64,000 nucleotides of DNA. Source: Paenibacillus sp. FSL R7-0345 (GTDB lineage Bacteria > Bacillota > Bacilli > Paenibacillales > Paenibacillaceae). Below are positions 24,621 to 32,606 of the stretch, piece after piece. The DNA lies in the NCBI RefSeq assembly GCF_038595055.1, contig NZ_CP152002.1, forward strand, positions 4,260,501-4,324,500. The letters run 5' to 3'. A program made the position numbers and the translations under genes. Position 1 is the first letter of the stretch. Every line of letters begins with the position of its first letter. The notes under the pieces are model-generated. The model saw only the letters and a program-made list of their open reading frames with translations. It made no database searches and was not told where the DNA came from.

Positions 24621-25148
24621 CTAACAATCAAACGTTATGATCAATCTGATATCCGCCGGATTTTTCGGTCCAATAAGACGGTTAAGAGCTTCTAAAAATG
24701 ACTGCCCGCATTCTTTATAATTGACGGTTTCAAATATTATTTCACCTGCCATAGTCTCATCTTCATATTCAAACACTTGGTCCCAGTTATATTCCAACAG
24801 TTCCTGTGCAGTAAACCATGTCGTACTATGGCCTTCTAAAATTCTAATTTGAGGCGGGATCTCCGGACTAACGTCTTCAGGTAAACCACGCGGATCACTA
24901 ATATAGGGCATATCTTCGGCATTCCGCTGGTTGGCTAAAATTGCAAACAGGCTATAATTTCTCTCTGTAAAAAACATCTCTTTTCGTTCGACTTCCCAAA
25001 TAGGCCCCTCATCCCGTTCAGGATAAAGGATGGCCAAGCTGTTTTTAGTCCATTTATCAATCGATATCCACTTTCCAGTCCGGTCAGTCTCGTATATGTC
25101 GAACCGATACATTCTTTCCTCTACAAAACAGTGAATATCCGTCCCCAT
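24621..25148 (-). CDS. Uncharacterised protein starting MGTDIHCFVE
   Basis: A 175-residue soluble protein. The start MGTDIHCFVEERMYRFD and the segment RNYSLFAILANQRN recall a scattered family of small proteins with MGxDIH starts found in phages and bacteria, but I cannot give it a function. It has no signal peptide and is acidic; the middle DVSPEIPPQIRILEGHSTTWFTAQELLEY may be an active or binding surface. GGAGGAACTCC precedes the ATG. It stands in a run of same-direction small genes (24.0-27.0 kb), one of which is Imm33-like. Confidence 0.6.
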   Translation of the reverse strand: MGTDIHCFVEERMYRFDIYETDRTGKWISIDKWTKNSLAILYPERDEGPIWEVERKEMFFTERNYSLFAILANQRNAEDMPYISDPRGLPEDVSPEIPPQIRILEGHSTTWFTAQELLEYNWDQVFEYEDETMAGEIIFETVNYKECGQSFLEALNRLIGPKNPADIRLIITFDC

Positions 25149-25197
25149 GGAGTTCCTCCAATTTTTTAATATTTACCAAATATATTTTAGGTTTTCA

Positions 25198-25833
25198 TTA
25201 GTTATCCTGCATTGCCCAAGGCCCCGCCCCCCAAACCTCTCTACGCGCCAGAAACAGCCGATCATCATCATATGTATAGTAAAATAACGGCTCGTCCGGC
25301 CGGCCATACCGCTCAAAAAGTTCCTGAGGTATTACCGCAGCATCAAAAGTCCACAGCTTTCTGCTATCACCAGTGATGATGGCCTCCCAGGGCTCACCGT
25401 CCGTAGCCTCACTGGTAAAATACACCCCGCTCTGCTGGTACTGGTCTGAAAACTGCCGCATTAAATCCCAGATGTACGGTTTCGCTTCCTTTACCAACTC
25501 ACCTGTCCTATAATCCGCTGTTATCTCTTCAGTCCAAAATAACAAGTTTATCTCAAGCCAAGTCTCTGCCAGTTCGGGAAACACTTCTGGAGTAAGACCC
25601 ACCACATAAGGCCTTACATGCAGGGAAAGCCCCTCTACAGGGACCTCCTCTGCATCTGTATTGCCTCCCTGATACATAAAGCCGTTATCCGCCAGCTTCC
25701 ATTCAAGCCCGCTGCAGAAATAGCTGTTATCCAAGCCAATTCCGGCGAGGAACGTGGCAAATTGCTGAATAGTCTCCTTAAAATTGCCGGCGCCACACCT
25801 TACATAGGTCTGAATATGTGAGTACTCCGGCAC
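25198..25833 (-). CDS. Uncharacterised acidic protein coupled to the DUF2185 gene
   Basis: A 211-residue soluble protein I do not recognise. The GTG at 25833 is chosen: it overlaps the upstream stop as TAGTG and has GGAGGAGG about seven bases upstream, whereas the in-frame ATG eight codons earlier lies inside the previous gene. The sequence is acidic and aromatic (LDNSYFCSGLEWKL, LEINLLFWTEEI, FYYTYDDDRLFLARREV). It has no membrane span. Translational coupling suggests a joint role with the DUF2185-type protein. Confidence 0.65.
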   Translation of the reverse strand: MPEYSHIQTYVRCGAGNFKETIQQFATFLAGIGLDNSYFCSGLEWKLADNGFMYQGGNTDAEEVPVEGLSLHVRPYVVGLTPEVFPELAETWLEINLLFWTEEITADYRTGELVKEAKPYIWDLMRQFSDQYQQSGVYFTSEATDGEPWEAIITGDSRKLWTFDAAVIPQELFERYGRPDEPLFYYTYDDDRLFLARREVWGAGPWAMQDN

Positions 25834-26468
25834 TATTTTTCCTCCTCCGGCACCCAATCCCTAACCGCTTTCCACTCCCCGTCCCTGCTCTCCCGCTCAA
25901 AAGCACTGCCAATCTCTCCCTTGAACGGCTCCAGCAGACTGGGGTCCTTATCCATTATCGAATAAACATGCATGAGCCTCACATGATCGGAATTGTTCAG
26001 ATAGGCTTCATCCTCATCTCCCGCGAACAGCCGCCAGCCGCTGTCCTGCTCCCGCTCAGGCGTCTGCCGGTACATCCAGTGCACCGCGCTGCCCGGCTCC
26101 AGGCATTTCTTGGAGACCAGCGCCAGCTTCTCCCCGACTGCCAGCCACAAAGGGTCGCCTTCGCGGAGCAGGGTCCGGGCAATATGCCTGGCTTCAAAGT
26201 GCACAGTATCTCCCGGCTTCAGTGTCTTCAGGTACTCCGGAGCATTCGTTAGAATTCCGGTGTACTGGCGGCTAACCTCATCCTGGCCGGTAACCTCCAC
26301 CCACATCCGTTCAGCACGCGGCCCGCCCTCGCCGGGATTCGTTAATAAAAAGTGCAGTCTGACTAACTTTCCTGGCTGCTGTGTACTTCTTTCCTGCTCG
26401 GAGGGGATGATGAAGGTTTCCGGGTGCAGTAAGCTCGTCTCTTCTACGTTTTCTAAGATCCATTCCAT
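25833..26468 (-). CDS. DUF2185 (Imm33-like) domain protein, probable DUF2314-like N-terminus
   Basis: A 211-residue soluble protein. The C-terminal half has DSGWRLFAGDEDEAYLNN and GEIGSAFER, the signature I associate with DUF2185, which is the Imm33 immunity family of polymorphic toxin systems. The N-terminal half (VRLHFLLTNPG, AERMWVEVTG, LKPGDTVHFEARHIA) resembles DUF2314. No toxin gene is nearby, so it would be an orphan immunity protein or a domain reused for another purpose. AGGAGG lies eight bases before the ATG, and the next gene begins on its stop codon. Confidence 0.75.
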   Translation of the reverse strand: MEWILENVEETSLLHPETFIIPSEQERSTQQPGKLVRLHFLLTNPGEGGPRAERMWVEVTGQDEVSRQYTGILTNAPEYLKTLKPGDTVHFEARHIARTLLREGDPLWLAVGEKLALVSKKCLEPGSAVHWMYRQTPEREQDSGWRLFAGDEDEAYLNNSDHVRLMHVYSIMDKDPSLLEPFKGEIGSAFERESRDGEWKAVRDWVPEEEK

Positions 26469-26514
26469 TAGGCATTCCTCCTCAAGCGGTTATTACCCAA
26501 ATTTTCATTCCTCT

Positions 26515-26976
26515 TCATCGCTTAACCTCGACTGCAAAATAGTACGCCGCCGAATGCCGTTCATCCCAAACCGCTGACAGCTTAAAAATATATTCCCCAG
26601 GCTCCCCCGGGATGGTGTAGCTGTACTGATTCTGCTTGGCGGTCCATTCCGGACTTTCTTCCGGCTCAATTAAGCTCAGATACAGCGTCTCCGGCTTCGG
26701 CGAAAATCTGAACTTTAGCTTTGCTCCGCCGGCGGCGGTTACCATAGCTTCTTTGACCGTTTCATAGAAAAGATCGGGGTGCGGCGGATCTCCGCAGATT
26801 CCCTCAGTCTCTGTTACCGCCCAGCAGTATTCTCCGCTTGTGACGGGAATCTGCTCTTTGTGCAGCGTTACTTCCGGTTTAACCGGTTCATCCGGCATCA
26901 CTAGCGGTCCCGTGCATCCGGAGAGCAGCAGACAAGCCAAGGCGAACGCTAATAGAAACAGCATGATTTTTCTCAT
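26515..26976 (-). CDS. Lipoprotein of unknown function
   Basis: A 153-residue lipoprotein. The signal ends LLLSGC at about residue 21. The mature part reads like a single Ig-like beta sandwich: SGEYCWAVTETEGICGDPPHP, then LKFRFSPKPETLYLSL and GEYIFKLSAVWDERHSAAYYFAVEV. Two Cys (near 51 and 61) could form a disulfide. I know similar proteins only as hypotheticals. GGAGG is placed seven bases before the ATG. Confidence 0.7.
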   Translation of the reverse strand: MRKIMLFLLAFALACLLLSGCTGPLVMPDEPVKPEVTLHKEQIPVTSGEYCWAVTETEGICGDPPHPDLFYETVKEAMVTAAGGAKLKFRFSPKPETLYLSLIEPEESPEWTAKQNQYSYTIPGEPGEYIFKLSAVWDERHSAAYYFAVEVKR

Positions 26977-27014
26977 TTTATGCCTCCCGCACTTTACAAT
27001 ATGCAGAATCCGCT

Positions 27015-27575
27015 TTATTCTCCCTCCGGGTCAACAGCCTGCTCTCCCTGCCAGTATTCATGCTCCAGTATTGAATACAGATACGAGTCATGCCAGGCGC
27101 CCTTATGCCACATATGCTCCCGCAGGTGGCCTTCGTATCGCATACCGATCTTCTGCATAACCTTCGCGGAACCGATATTTTCCGGACGGCAGGTGGCATA
27201 GATCCGGTGCAGGCCGAATTCCCCGAACCCGAGCCGAAGCAGTGCTGCTGCAGCCTCACTCGTATATCCCCGCTTCCAGAACAAAGGGTTAAAGCAGTAC
27301 CCGATTTCGCCCTGCCGCGGCCCGGTGAGATGAATGCCGCAGCCGCCCAGCAGCCGGCCGGTATCCCGCAGCACAACTGCCAATTCATAGCTCTGGCGCG
27401 GTGACTGATTCTGCATATCTATCATCGAACGAATATATTCTCTTGTCTCCTCTTCCGTGTTCGGGCCCCAGATCATATACCTGGTCACCAGCGGATCTGA
27501 AGCATAGGCATGGACCGCCTCCAGATCCCCAGGCACGAGCTCCCTTATGATTAAACGTTCCGTTTCCAGCTGCAC
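27015..27575 (-). CDS. RimJ/RimL-type GNAT acetyltransferase
   Basis: A 186-residue acetyltransferase of the RimJ/RimL (Acetyltransf_3) group, which acetylate N-termini of ribosomal proteins or small amines. It opens with LETERLIIRELVPGDLEAVHAY, has GEIGYCFNPLFWKRGYTSEAA with the acetyl-CoA loop, and ends with IYATCRPENIGSAKVMQKIGM and a typical EGHLREHMWHKGAWHDSYLYSIL tail. The start is a GTG with AAGGA about 12 bases upstream. Acceptor unknown. Confidence 0.9.
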   Translation of the reverse strand: MQLETERLIIRELVPGDLEAVHAYASDPLVTRYMIWGPNTEEETREYIRSMIDMQNQSPRQSYELAVVLRDTGRLLGGCGIHLTGPRQGEIGYCFNPLFWKRGYTSEAAAALLRLGFGEFGLHRIYATCRPENIGSAKVMQKIGMRYEGHLREHMWHKGAWHDSYLYSILEHEYWQGEQAVDPEGE

Positions 27576-27635
27576 AGCCAGACCACATCCTTTTATATAT
27601 CAGTTTTAATGACTTTGTTATATTCTCTCAGAAAT

Positions 27636-27669
27636 ACAAAAAGGCCACAATGACCAGCATTGCGGCTTA
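27636..27669 (-). terminator. Rho-independent terminator of the YdhG-like gene
   Basis: On the minus strand GCCGCAATG pairs with CATTGTGGC (one mismatch), followed by TTTTTGT. Confidence 0.75.
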
Positions 27670-27696
27670 AAGCATTTTTATAATTAATCTTCGTAC

Positions 27697-28068
27697 TTAT
27701 TTCCGCCAGAAGGTGGCGCAGTCTGCTTTATCCAAAACGTTGAATTCGATCATTTCTGCAAGCAAGGTGTAGTCTACCGGGCTCTCCCATTTAATCCTCA
27801 GCAGCTGCTTCGTATGATCATAGCCTGCTTCTACGATTTTGTCCGAGAAACGATTGATTCCCGCAACCTCCGGAGCCACTGCCAAATGCTGTTTGGATAC
27901 GCTAAAGCCGATAATAAAGGTACCATGATCGGTGTACATCGGCTGATTCCAGGCCATCTTAGGCACCAGATCAGGATACTTCTCCGCTACCCACTTCAAT
28001 ACTTCCTCTGTCCGGGCACGGTGAGTGGGATTGTTGATTCCCTCCAGATACTCTGCAAAAACCTCCAT
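27697..28068 (-). CDS. Frataxin-like iron chaperone (YdhG/DUF1801 family)
   Basis: A 123-residue protein of the DUF1801 fold, closely resembling Bacillus YdhG (Fra), a frataxin-like protein that donates iron to iron-sulfur cluster and haem synthesis. Typical features are FAEYLEGINNPTHRARTEEVL, KMAWNQPMYTDHGTFIIGFS and QLLRIKWESPVDYTLLAEMIEFN. GGAGG lies seven bases before the ATG and a terminator follows. It is monocistronic. Close homologues in Paenibacillus may have other roles, so iron delivery is by family analogy. Confidence 0.85.
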   Translation of the reverse strand: MEVFAEYLEGINNPTHRARTEEVLKWVAEKYPDLVPKMAWNQPMYTDHGTFIIGFSVSKQHLAVAPEVAGINRFSDKIVEAGYDHTKQLLRIKWESPVDYTLLAEMIEFNVLDKADCATFWRK

Positions 28069-28147
28069 ATTCGCCTCCCGTCTCTTTACACCTGATTATT
28101 TGGTTTCAACTATATCGGATACAGAATGGTTAGTCAAAAATACAGGT

Positions 28148-28396
28148 TTACGTCAAATCCTTACTCTTGACCGTAAAGCTGCGCACCTTCATCCACTTTC
28201 CGCCGACTGCTTCATCAACTGATCCGTTTTTGGTCCGGACACAGAATTTATGAGACGTTCCCCGGTCAAAACCGGTTGCCTCATACAGCAGATCATCACC
28301 CGCCTGTCCCTTGAAATACACCTGCTTCAGGCCAAGCCGGCTTAACAGCTCCTGTTTTACACTTTCGATATAGGCTCTTGAATATTCTTTGGACAT
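28148..28396 (-). CDS. Small uncharacterised protein
   Basis: An 82-residue soluble protein, starting MSKEYSRAYIESVKQELL with GGGAGG seven bases upstream. The C-terminal part (TSHKFCVRTKNGSVDEAVGGKWMKVRSFTVKSKD) is basic and beta-like. No family is recognised and no membrane or signal region is present. It lies between the YdhG-like and AAA ATPase genes, in the same direction. Confidence 0.6.
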   Translation of the reverse strand: MSKEYSRAYIESVKQELLSRLGLKQVYFKGQAGDDLLYEATGFDRGTSHKFCVRTKNGSVDEAVGGKWMKVRSFTVKSKDLT

Positions 28397-28456
28397 GCTT
28401 CTTCCTCCCGGGATGTTCATTCATGTAATTTTTTTTATAAGGAATCCGCTCTAAGC

Positions 28457-29176
28457 TCACTCCTCCCCGTCACTGAACAGCTCCCGTAACACAGCTTTGC
28501 GGTTCTCCAGGAATTGTCTTGTAAGAATGTAATGCAGCGTATCTTCGTACCGGATCTCTGCGGCAGGCTGACTGTCAAAATTCAGAATCTGCGCATCCGG
28601 ATAACCGAGCAGGATCGGCGAGTGAGTGGCAATGATAAACTGCGCTTCCTTGTCCAGATCCTTGATGATACGCATCAGCGACAGCTGCCGGGCGGGTGAA
28701 AGAGCAGCTTCGGGCTCGTCCAGCAGGTAGAGGGCTTTTTTGCCGAAACGGTTGTTGAACAGAGATAAAAACGCCTCCCCATGCGACTGCTTATGCAGCG
28801 ACTGCCCCCCGTAATACCGCAGGCTCTCAGGCATCGTATCCAGATGGGAGGCAAAGTGGTAAAAGGTCTCGGCCCGCAGAAAAAATCCGTTCGTGATCTT
28901 CGGCAGCCAGGACAGCCGGATATGATCACCAAGCGCAGAATGGGCAGCATCTACCTCATAGGTATTGTTCCGTCCGCCGCCTGCCGTATTATAGCCGCAC
29001 TGATAAGCAATCGCCTCAAGCAGGGTGGATTTGCCCGACCCGTTTTCTCCAACCAGAAAAGTAACATTAGTCTTGAACTCAATGGTATGCAGCTGCTTCA
29101 GCGCCGGGATGGAGAAGGGATAGCGGCCGGGGTCCGGAACATTTTGCAGCAGGAGCTCCAGTCTTCGCAGGAACAT
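28457..29176 (-). CDS. AAA ATPase of the SMC/RecF-like group
   Basis: A 239-residue stand-alone ATPase. Walker A is FLVGENGSGKSTLLEA at about residues 38-53, followed by the Q-loop-like AYQCGYN; the signature region is replaced by GEAFLSLFNNRF and Walker B is LYLLDEPEAALSPARQ, then IIATHSPILLG as switch. This is the layout of short AAA_21-type ATPases found alone or with nucleases in defence systems; no nuclease partner is adjacent. GGAG precedes the ATG by eight bases. Confidence 0.85.
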   Translation of the reverse strand: MFLRRLELLLQNVPDPGRYPFSIPALKQLHTIEFKTNVTFLVGENGSGKSTLLEAIAYQCGYNTAGGGRNNTYEVDAAHSALGDHIRLSWLPKITNGFFLRAETFYHFASHLDTMPESLRYYGGQSLHKQSHGEAFLSLFNNRFGKKALYLLDEPEAALSPARQLSLMRIIKDLDKEAQFIIATHSPILLGYPDAQILNFDSQPAAEIRYEDTLHYILTRQFLENRKAVLRELFSDGEE

Positions 29177-29220
29177 GTTATCAACTCCAACCTCTTTTGA
29201 TAGTAAAATAATCTGTCCGT

Positions 29221-29895
29221 TCAGTCCCCGCCCGTTGCTTCATAATACAGCTCATCCTGCGCCTTAACGAGCACGCCATCCTTAATAAGGCTCATGGACT
29301 TAATGTCCTTACTGGCCGGATAGCTCATCAGTGCCTTAGTCACTGCTTCCCGGTTCTGCTTGGTGCTGATCTGATACACCAGGATCGAATCGTCTTCATT
29401 CTGCAAAATAAGATCGTACATCCGGAACTCTTCCCCATCAGCTTTGCTGGTAACCGGATGCTCGGTCAGCGTCTGCAAATCCATCCAGGACATGACTGAA
29501 CGGTGCACGCCTGACCCGTAAGAGTAAGCATACACAAGATCCCTCGCTCCGTCACCATTCACATCATAAGGTACAACGCTCGTTACCCCGCTGCCGCCAA
29601 AACCGGTCCCCAGCACCGCAGCTTTTCCATCCGCCACCACATAGGTCTCCAGACTGCCGCTATCCTTAAACAGCTGATGTCCCGTCTCCTCCCATACATC
29701 CTCCGGAGTCATTTCAGACAGCTTGCCTGTTATTGCAGAGGAGTTCCCCTTCTGTTCCACTGACTCTTGAATAATCGTCTCCGCTTCCTGTACAGACAGC
29801 TTAGTGGGCTTTGCATCTGTTGTACAAGCAGTGAGCAAGAGGCCGGCTGCCGCCACACACGTACTCAATCCTGTGAAATATTTTATCCGCATCAT
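29221..29895 (-). CDS. Lipoprotein of unknown function
   Basis: A 224-residue lipoprotein with signal ending LLLTAC near residue 24. The mature protein has a VTSVVPYDVNGDGARDLVYAY segment with the Asp-rich pattern of an FG-GAP/VCBS-like calcium-binding loop, which suggests a beta-propeller-type or single-blade domain. No enzyme motif. Its ATG overlaps the stop of the zinc-ribbon gene upstream as ATGA. Confidence 0.7.
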   Translation of the reverse strand: MMRIKYFTGLSTCVAAAGLLLTACTTDAKPTKLSVQEAETIIQESVEQKGNSSAITGKLSEMTPEDVWEETGHQLFKDSGSLETYVVADGKAAVLGTGFGGSGVTSVVPYDVNGDGARDLVYAYSYGSGVHRSVMSWMDLQTLTEHPVTSKADGEEFRMYDLILQNEDDSILVYQISTKQNREAVTKALMSYPASKDIKSMSLIKDGVLVKAQDELYYEATGGD

Positions 29896-30161
29896 ACCCT
29901 CACCTTCCTGATATCTTTATTGAACCAGTGGACGTACCCGCAGCGGTCGCAGGTCAGAATATTAGCCGAACGGTTGGCAAAATCCAGATTTAAAAAGCTT
30001 AATAAAGCCGTATTCAGCTGGGCAAAGCCATGATCAAACCGGTCATGCCGGCAATGAACACAGTTGACACGCAGGCCGTTCACCTCATAGGGTGCCGGAC
30101 CCCGCATCTCCTTGATATTTTTAGAAAATATTTTTAAAAACCTTCCAGCGCTGTTTGCCAC
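29892..30161 (-). CDS. Small zinc-ribbon protein
   Basis: An 89-residue protein with two CxxC knuckles, VNCVHCRHD (about residues 33-41) and LTCDRCGY (about 69-76), that together would bind one zinc ion. Between them FDHGFAQLNTALLSFLNLDFANRSAN is a family-typical helix; similar proteins are widely annotated as hypothetical. It is translationally coupled to the lipoprotein downstream. Role unknown. Confidence 0.7.
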   Translation of the reverse strand: MANSAGRFLKIFSKNIKEMRGPAPYEVNGLRVNCVHCRHDRFDHGFAQLNTALLSFLNLDFANRSANILTCDRCGYVHWFNKDIRKVRV

Positions 30162-30330
30162 TATGCAGTCCTCCAGTCAGTACGCTTTTGTGTTTATACG
30201 CCTCCTAATTTTGGAAGTTTCAGCAAAAGACCGATTTGACGGGGAAGCTGTGACAGATACCATCTTGCAATACAACCGGTAAGCCTTTATTCTAAGGTTT
30301 ATTGTTTGTCAATACGGGGAGGCTTTGAGT

Positions 30331-31242
30331 TTGAACACGATTCCATATTATATTGTAGACGTTTTTGGCGAAAAGAGATATGCCGGCAATCAGCTGGCCG
30401 TGTTCCGCCACGCCTCGAATCTGCCGCAGGAGCTGCTGCAGACGATCGCGAAGGAGATCAATTTTGCCGAAACTACGTTCATCGGGTCGGACGAGCAGGT
30501 TGATGGCGGCTATAATGTGCGGATATTTACACCGGATACTGAGGTACCTTTTGCAGGTCATCCGACGCTCGGGACAGCGTACATTATTCGGCAGGAGATT
30601 GAACAGAAGCGTAAACAGGGGCTTGGGCTTGCAGCGGATTCCGGCGGCACCATTACCCTGAATCTTGGCGTCGGGCAGATTCCCGTTACTGTGGCAGATC
30701 AGCAGGAGCTGTGGATGAAGCAGAAGCCGCCGCAATTCGGGCGGACGGTTGACCCGGCTGTAATTGCAGGAATTCTGGGTATTAACGCCGCAGAGCTTGA
30801 CCCGGATTTTCCTGTACAGGAGGTATCCACCGGCCTTGCTTCGATTATTGTGCCGCTCCGCTCTCTGGAGGCGGTGAATGCTTGCCGGCTTAACCATGCG
30901 GCCTTTGAGGCCTTTCTGGCGACAGCTTTCCGCGCGAACATCCTTGTCTTCTGCAAAGAGACGGTTCAGGCAGACAATAATCTTCATGTGCGCGTGTTCT
31001 GTGAGGACTCCGGATTTCCGGAGGATGCTGCTACTGGGAGTGCGAACGGTAACCTGGCAGGCTATTTGCTGAAATATGATTATCTGGGCGCGAGTGAGCT
31101 CCGGTACCGTGTTGAACAGGGATACAAGATCGGCAGGCCCTCGCTGATTCATGTCAAGGCTTCTTTAAAAGACAGCTCGTATGACATTAACGTCGGAGGA
31201 CAGGTGCATCCGGTTGCCCGGGGAGAATGGATTATCGATTAA
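30331..31242 (+). CDS. PhzF-family isomerase
   Basis: A 303-residue PhzF-like protein, a fold of two similar halves related to diaminopimelate epimerase. IYYIVDVFGEKRYAGNQLAVF-type opening, the catalytic Glu region INFAETTFI, FTPDTEVPFAGHPTLGTAY and the second-half EDSGFPEDAATGSANGNLA are all present. PhzF itself isomerises a phenazine precursor, but most homologues have unknown substrates and there are no phenazine genes here. The TTG at 30331 lies eight bases after GGGGAGG; the TTG six bases earlier is too close. Confidence 0.9.
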   Translation: MNTIPYYIVDVFGEKRYAGNQLAVFRHASNLPQELLQTIAKEINFAETTFIGSDEQVDGGYNVRIFTPDTEVPFAGHPTLGTAYIIRQEIEQKRKQGLGLAADSGGTITLNLGVGQIPVTVADQQELWMKQKPPQFGRTVDPAVIAGILGINAAELDPDFPVQEVSTGLASIIVPLRSLEAVNACRLNHAAFEAFLATAFRANILVFCKETVQADNNLHVRVFCEDSGFPEDAATGSANGNLAGYLLKYDYLGASELRYRVEQGYKIGRPSLIHVKASLKDSSYDINVGGQVHPVARGEWIID

Positions 31243-31288
31243 AAACAGGCGCTAGGATTCCTGTGCAGGAGTTCTTGCGCCTGTTTTT
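31241..31288. terminator. Bidirectional terminator
   Basis: AAAAACAGGCGC and GCGCCTGTTTTT form a stem usable on both strands, between the converging PhzF and GIY-YIG-like genes. Confidence 0.8.
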
Positions 31289-31291
31289 CTT

Positions 31292-31651
31292 TTATCTCAG
31301 CAAAGGTTTGTTATAGCCCTTGTCCTCATACGACTGCAGCTTGTCGAGCCAGTGCTTGAGCATCTGCTTGCATTCCCATTTAATATCGGTGATATCATCC
31401 GTCTCTTTCTGCTCCAGCACCTCATAGGTGAAGCTGTCCGCACCAAGCTCCTTCCAGTCCTTCTGCAGGCCCGCATTGGCGAACCGTCCCATATCCAGCT
31501 GCATCTGCAGGGTAAACCACTTGTTCTTCAGGTTGGAAAAGGTGTCCACATAGATTTTTCCGCTAACCTTATTGGTGATCTGAACAGCCCCCATATAGGT
31601 TTTGATCTGTTTATATTCTTCCTGCAGCTCCTTGCGCTTGCTTTTGTCCAT
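31292..31651 (-). CDS. GIY-YIG nuclease family protein
   Basis: A 119-residue protein similar to short Bacilli proteins annotated as GIY-YIG nuclease family. MGAVQITNKVSGKIYV replaces the classic GIY...YIG pair, WFTLQMQLDMGRFANAGLQKDWKELG includes the family Arg, and FTYEVLEQKE supplies the Glu. Loss of the exact GIY/YIG residues makes catalytic activity uncertain. The ATG at 31651 lies nine bases after AAAGGGG; six earlier residues are left out. Confidence 0.75.
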   Translation of the reverse strand: MDKSKRKELQEEYKQIKTYMGAVQITNKVSGKIYVDTFSNLKNKWFTLQMQLDMGRFANAGLQKDWKELGADSFTYEVLEQKETDDITDIKWECKQMLKHWLDKLQSYEDKGYNKPLLR

Positions 31652-31695
31652 TTCAATTTCCCCTTTCATTGCTCAGCCCTTCGTTTTGCCCAAGC

Positions 31696-32175
31696 TTAAT
31701 AGCCCATTTCCTTCAGCACCCGTGCCAGAACGCTAAGCCGCTCCCCGATCATTTCGCCGTCCTCGCCCAGTGCCTGGGCAAACAGCTTGATATCATTACC
31801 GATCATCGGGTTGTCGGTGCAGACCGATACATTCATGGCATCGCCCTGCAGTCCGATGCGGTCAATCTGCGGGTTCTCGGCATCATACAGATCTGGCATC
31901 CGGTAGGCCTCCTGAAAATACAGGCTGCTTCTGCAGATTAGAATCGCCAGATCCAGCACCCGGTGCATCGGCAGCTCCTCCGACTGTCTTGACCACTTCT
32001 CTCCCGTATGTCTCCACACCTTGGCTGAAATATCGACCTTGCCCCGGTCATTCCACTGGGCCAGACCCAGGGACAAGCCTTGGGCATCCGTATTTCCGGC
32101 ATACCGGCCGTCCACCTGCTCATAATTTTCGGACACGATTACAGGCTTATGTTTGAGGGTTGTTGGTATTTTCAT
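31696..32175 (-). CDS. DUF6530-like protein
   Basis: A 159-residue soluble protein that I associate with the uncharacterised DUF6530 family (LKHKPVIVSENYEQVDGRYAG, LSLGLAQWNDRGKVDISAKVWRHT, MHRVLDLAILICRSSLYFQ). The N-terminal part is beta-rich, the C-terminus helical. The ATG at 32175 follows GGAG by nine bases. It runs 44 bases upstream of the GIY-YIG-like gene and is probably on the same transcript. Confidence 0.6.
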   Translation of the reverse strand: MKIPTTLKHKPVIVSENYEQVDGRYAGNTDAQGLSLGLAQWNDRGKVDISAKVWRHTGEKWSRQSEELPMHRVLDLAILICRSSLYFQEAYRMPDLYDAENPQIDRIGLQGDAMNVSVCTDNPMIGNDIKLFAQALGEDGEMIGERLSVLARVLKEMGY

Positions 32176-32225
32176 TTTGCACGCTCCAGTTTTAGAATAA
32201 TTCATTTGTCATTCGCTGAAATTCA

Positions 32226-32270
32226 ATTTTAGTAATTTAGTAATTTAGTAATTTACTAATTCACTAAATC
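32226..32270. repeat. Short tandem repeat of TTTAGTAA-type units
   Basis: AGTAATTT is repeated three times in tandem, then in partly mirrored form (ACTAATTCACTAAAT), upstream of the DUF6530-like gene. AT-only, about 45 bases. Confidence 0.65.
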
Positions 32271-32315
32271 CAAAATCATAATACCCCTTCGATCCAGCAT
32301 CTGTCAATCACCAGA

Positions 32316-32361
32316 CAAAAAAAAGGAATGCCCCAGACTATCCGTCTGTGGAGCATTCCTT
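32316..32361 (-). terminator. Rho-independent terminator (DrrAB operon)
   Basis: On the minus strand AAGGAATGCTCCACAGA pairs with TCTGGGGCATTCCTT, followed by seven to eight T. It lies beyond the 51-bp repeats after the permease gene. Confidence 0.8.
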
Positions 32362-32382
32362 AGTTAGAAGATGCCACTTAAT

Positions 32383-32545
32383 CCGGCTATTTGGCTTACC
32401 GGCTGAATTCAAGGGCATTTATGCCCTTCTTTTCGCGCAGATAGCCCCAGAGGCTGAATTCAAAGGCCTTTATGCCTCTCATTCCGCCTATTTGGCCTCA
32501 GCGGCTGAATTCAAAGGCATTTATGCCCTTCATTCTGGTTAAGCA
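32383..32545. repeat. Three tandem 51-bp repeats with internal hairpins
   Basis: Units beginning GGCTGAATTC occur at 32401, 32452 and 32503, exactly 51 bases apart, preceded by a partial unit (CGGCTATTTGGC). Each holds a hairpin: AAGGGCAT/ATGCCCTT, AAGGC/GCCT and AAGGCAT/ATGCC. The 51-base period keeps a frame of 17 codons open (AEFKGIYAL repeated), but there is no ribosome binding site and the possible GTG start is inside the terminator, so I treat it as an intergenic repeat element. Confidence 0.8.
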
Positions 32546-32606
32546 GCCGCGGATTCTCCTAGGCAATCCCCCACTCAAGGAGGATTGCCTGCCGCTAGTC
32601 AAATAT

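Noticed and set aside
32348..32542. 64-residue plus-strand ORF across the 51-bp repeats
   Set aside because: The start codon lies inside a terminator hairpin and has no ribosome binding site; the repeats explain the open frame.
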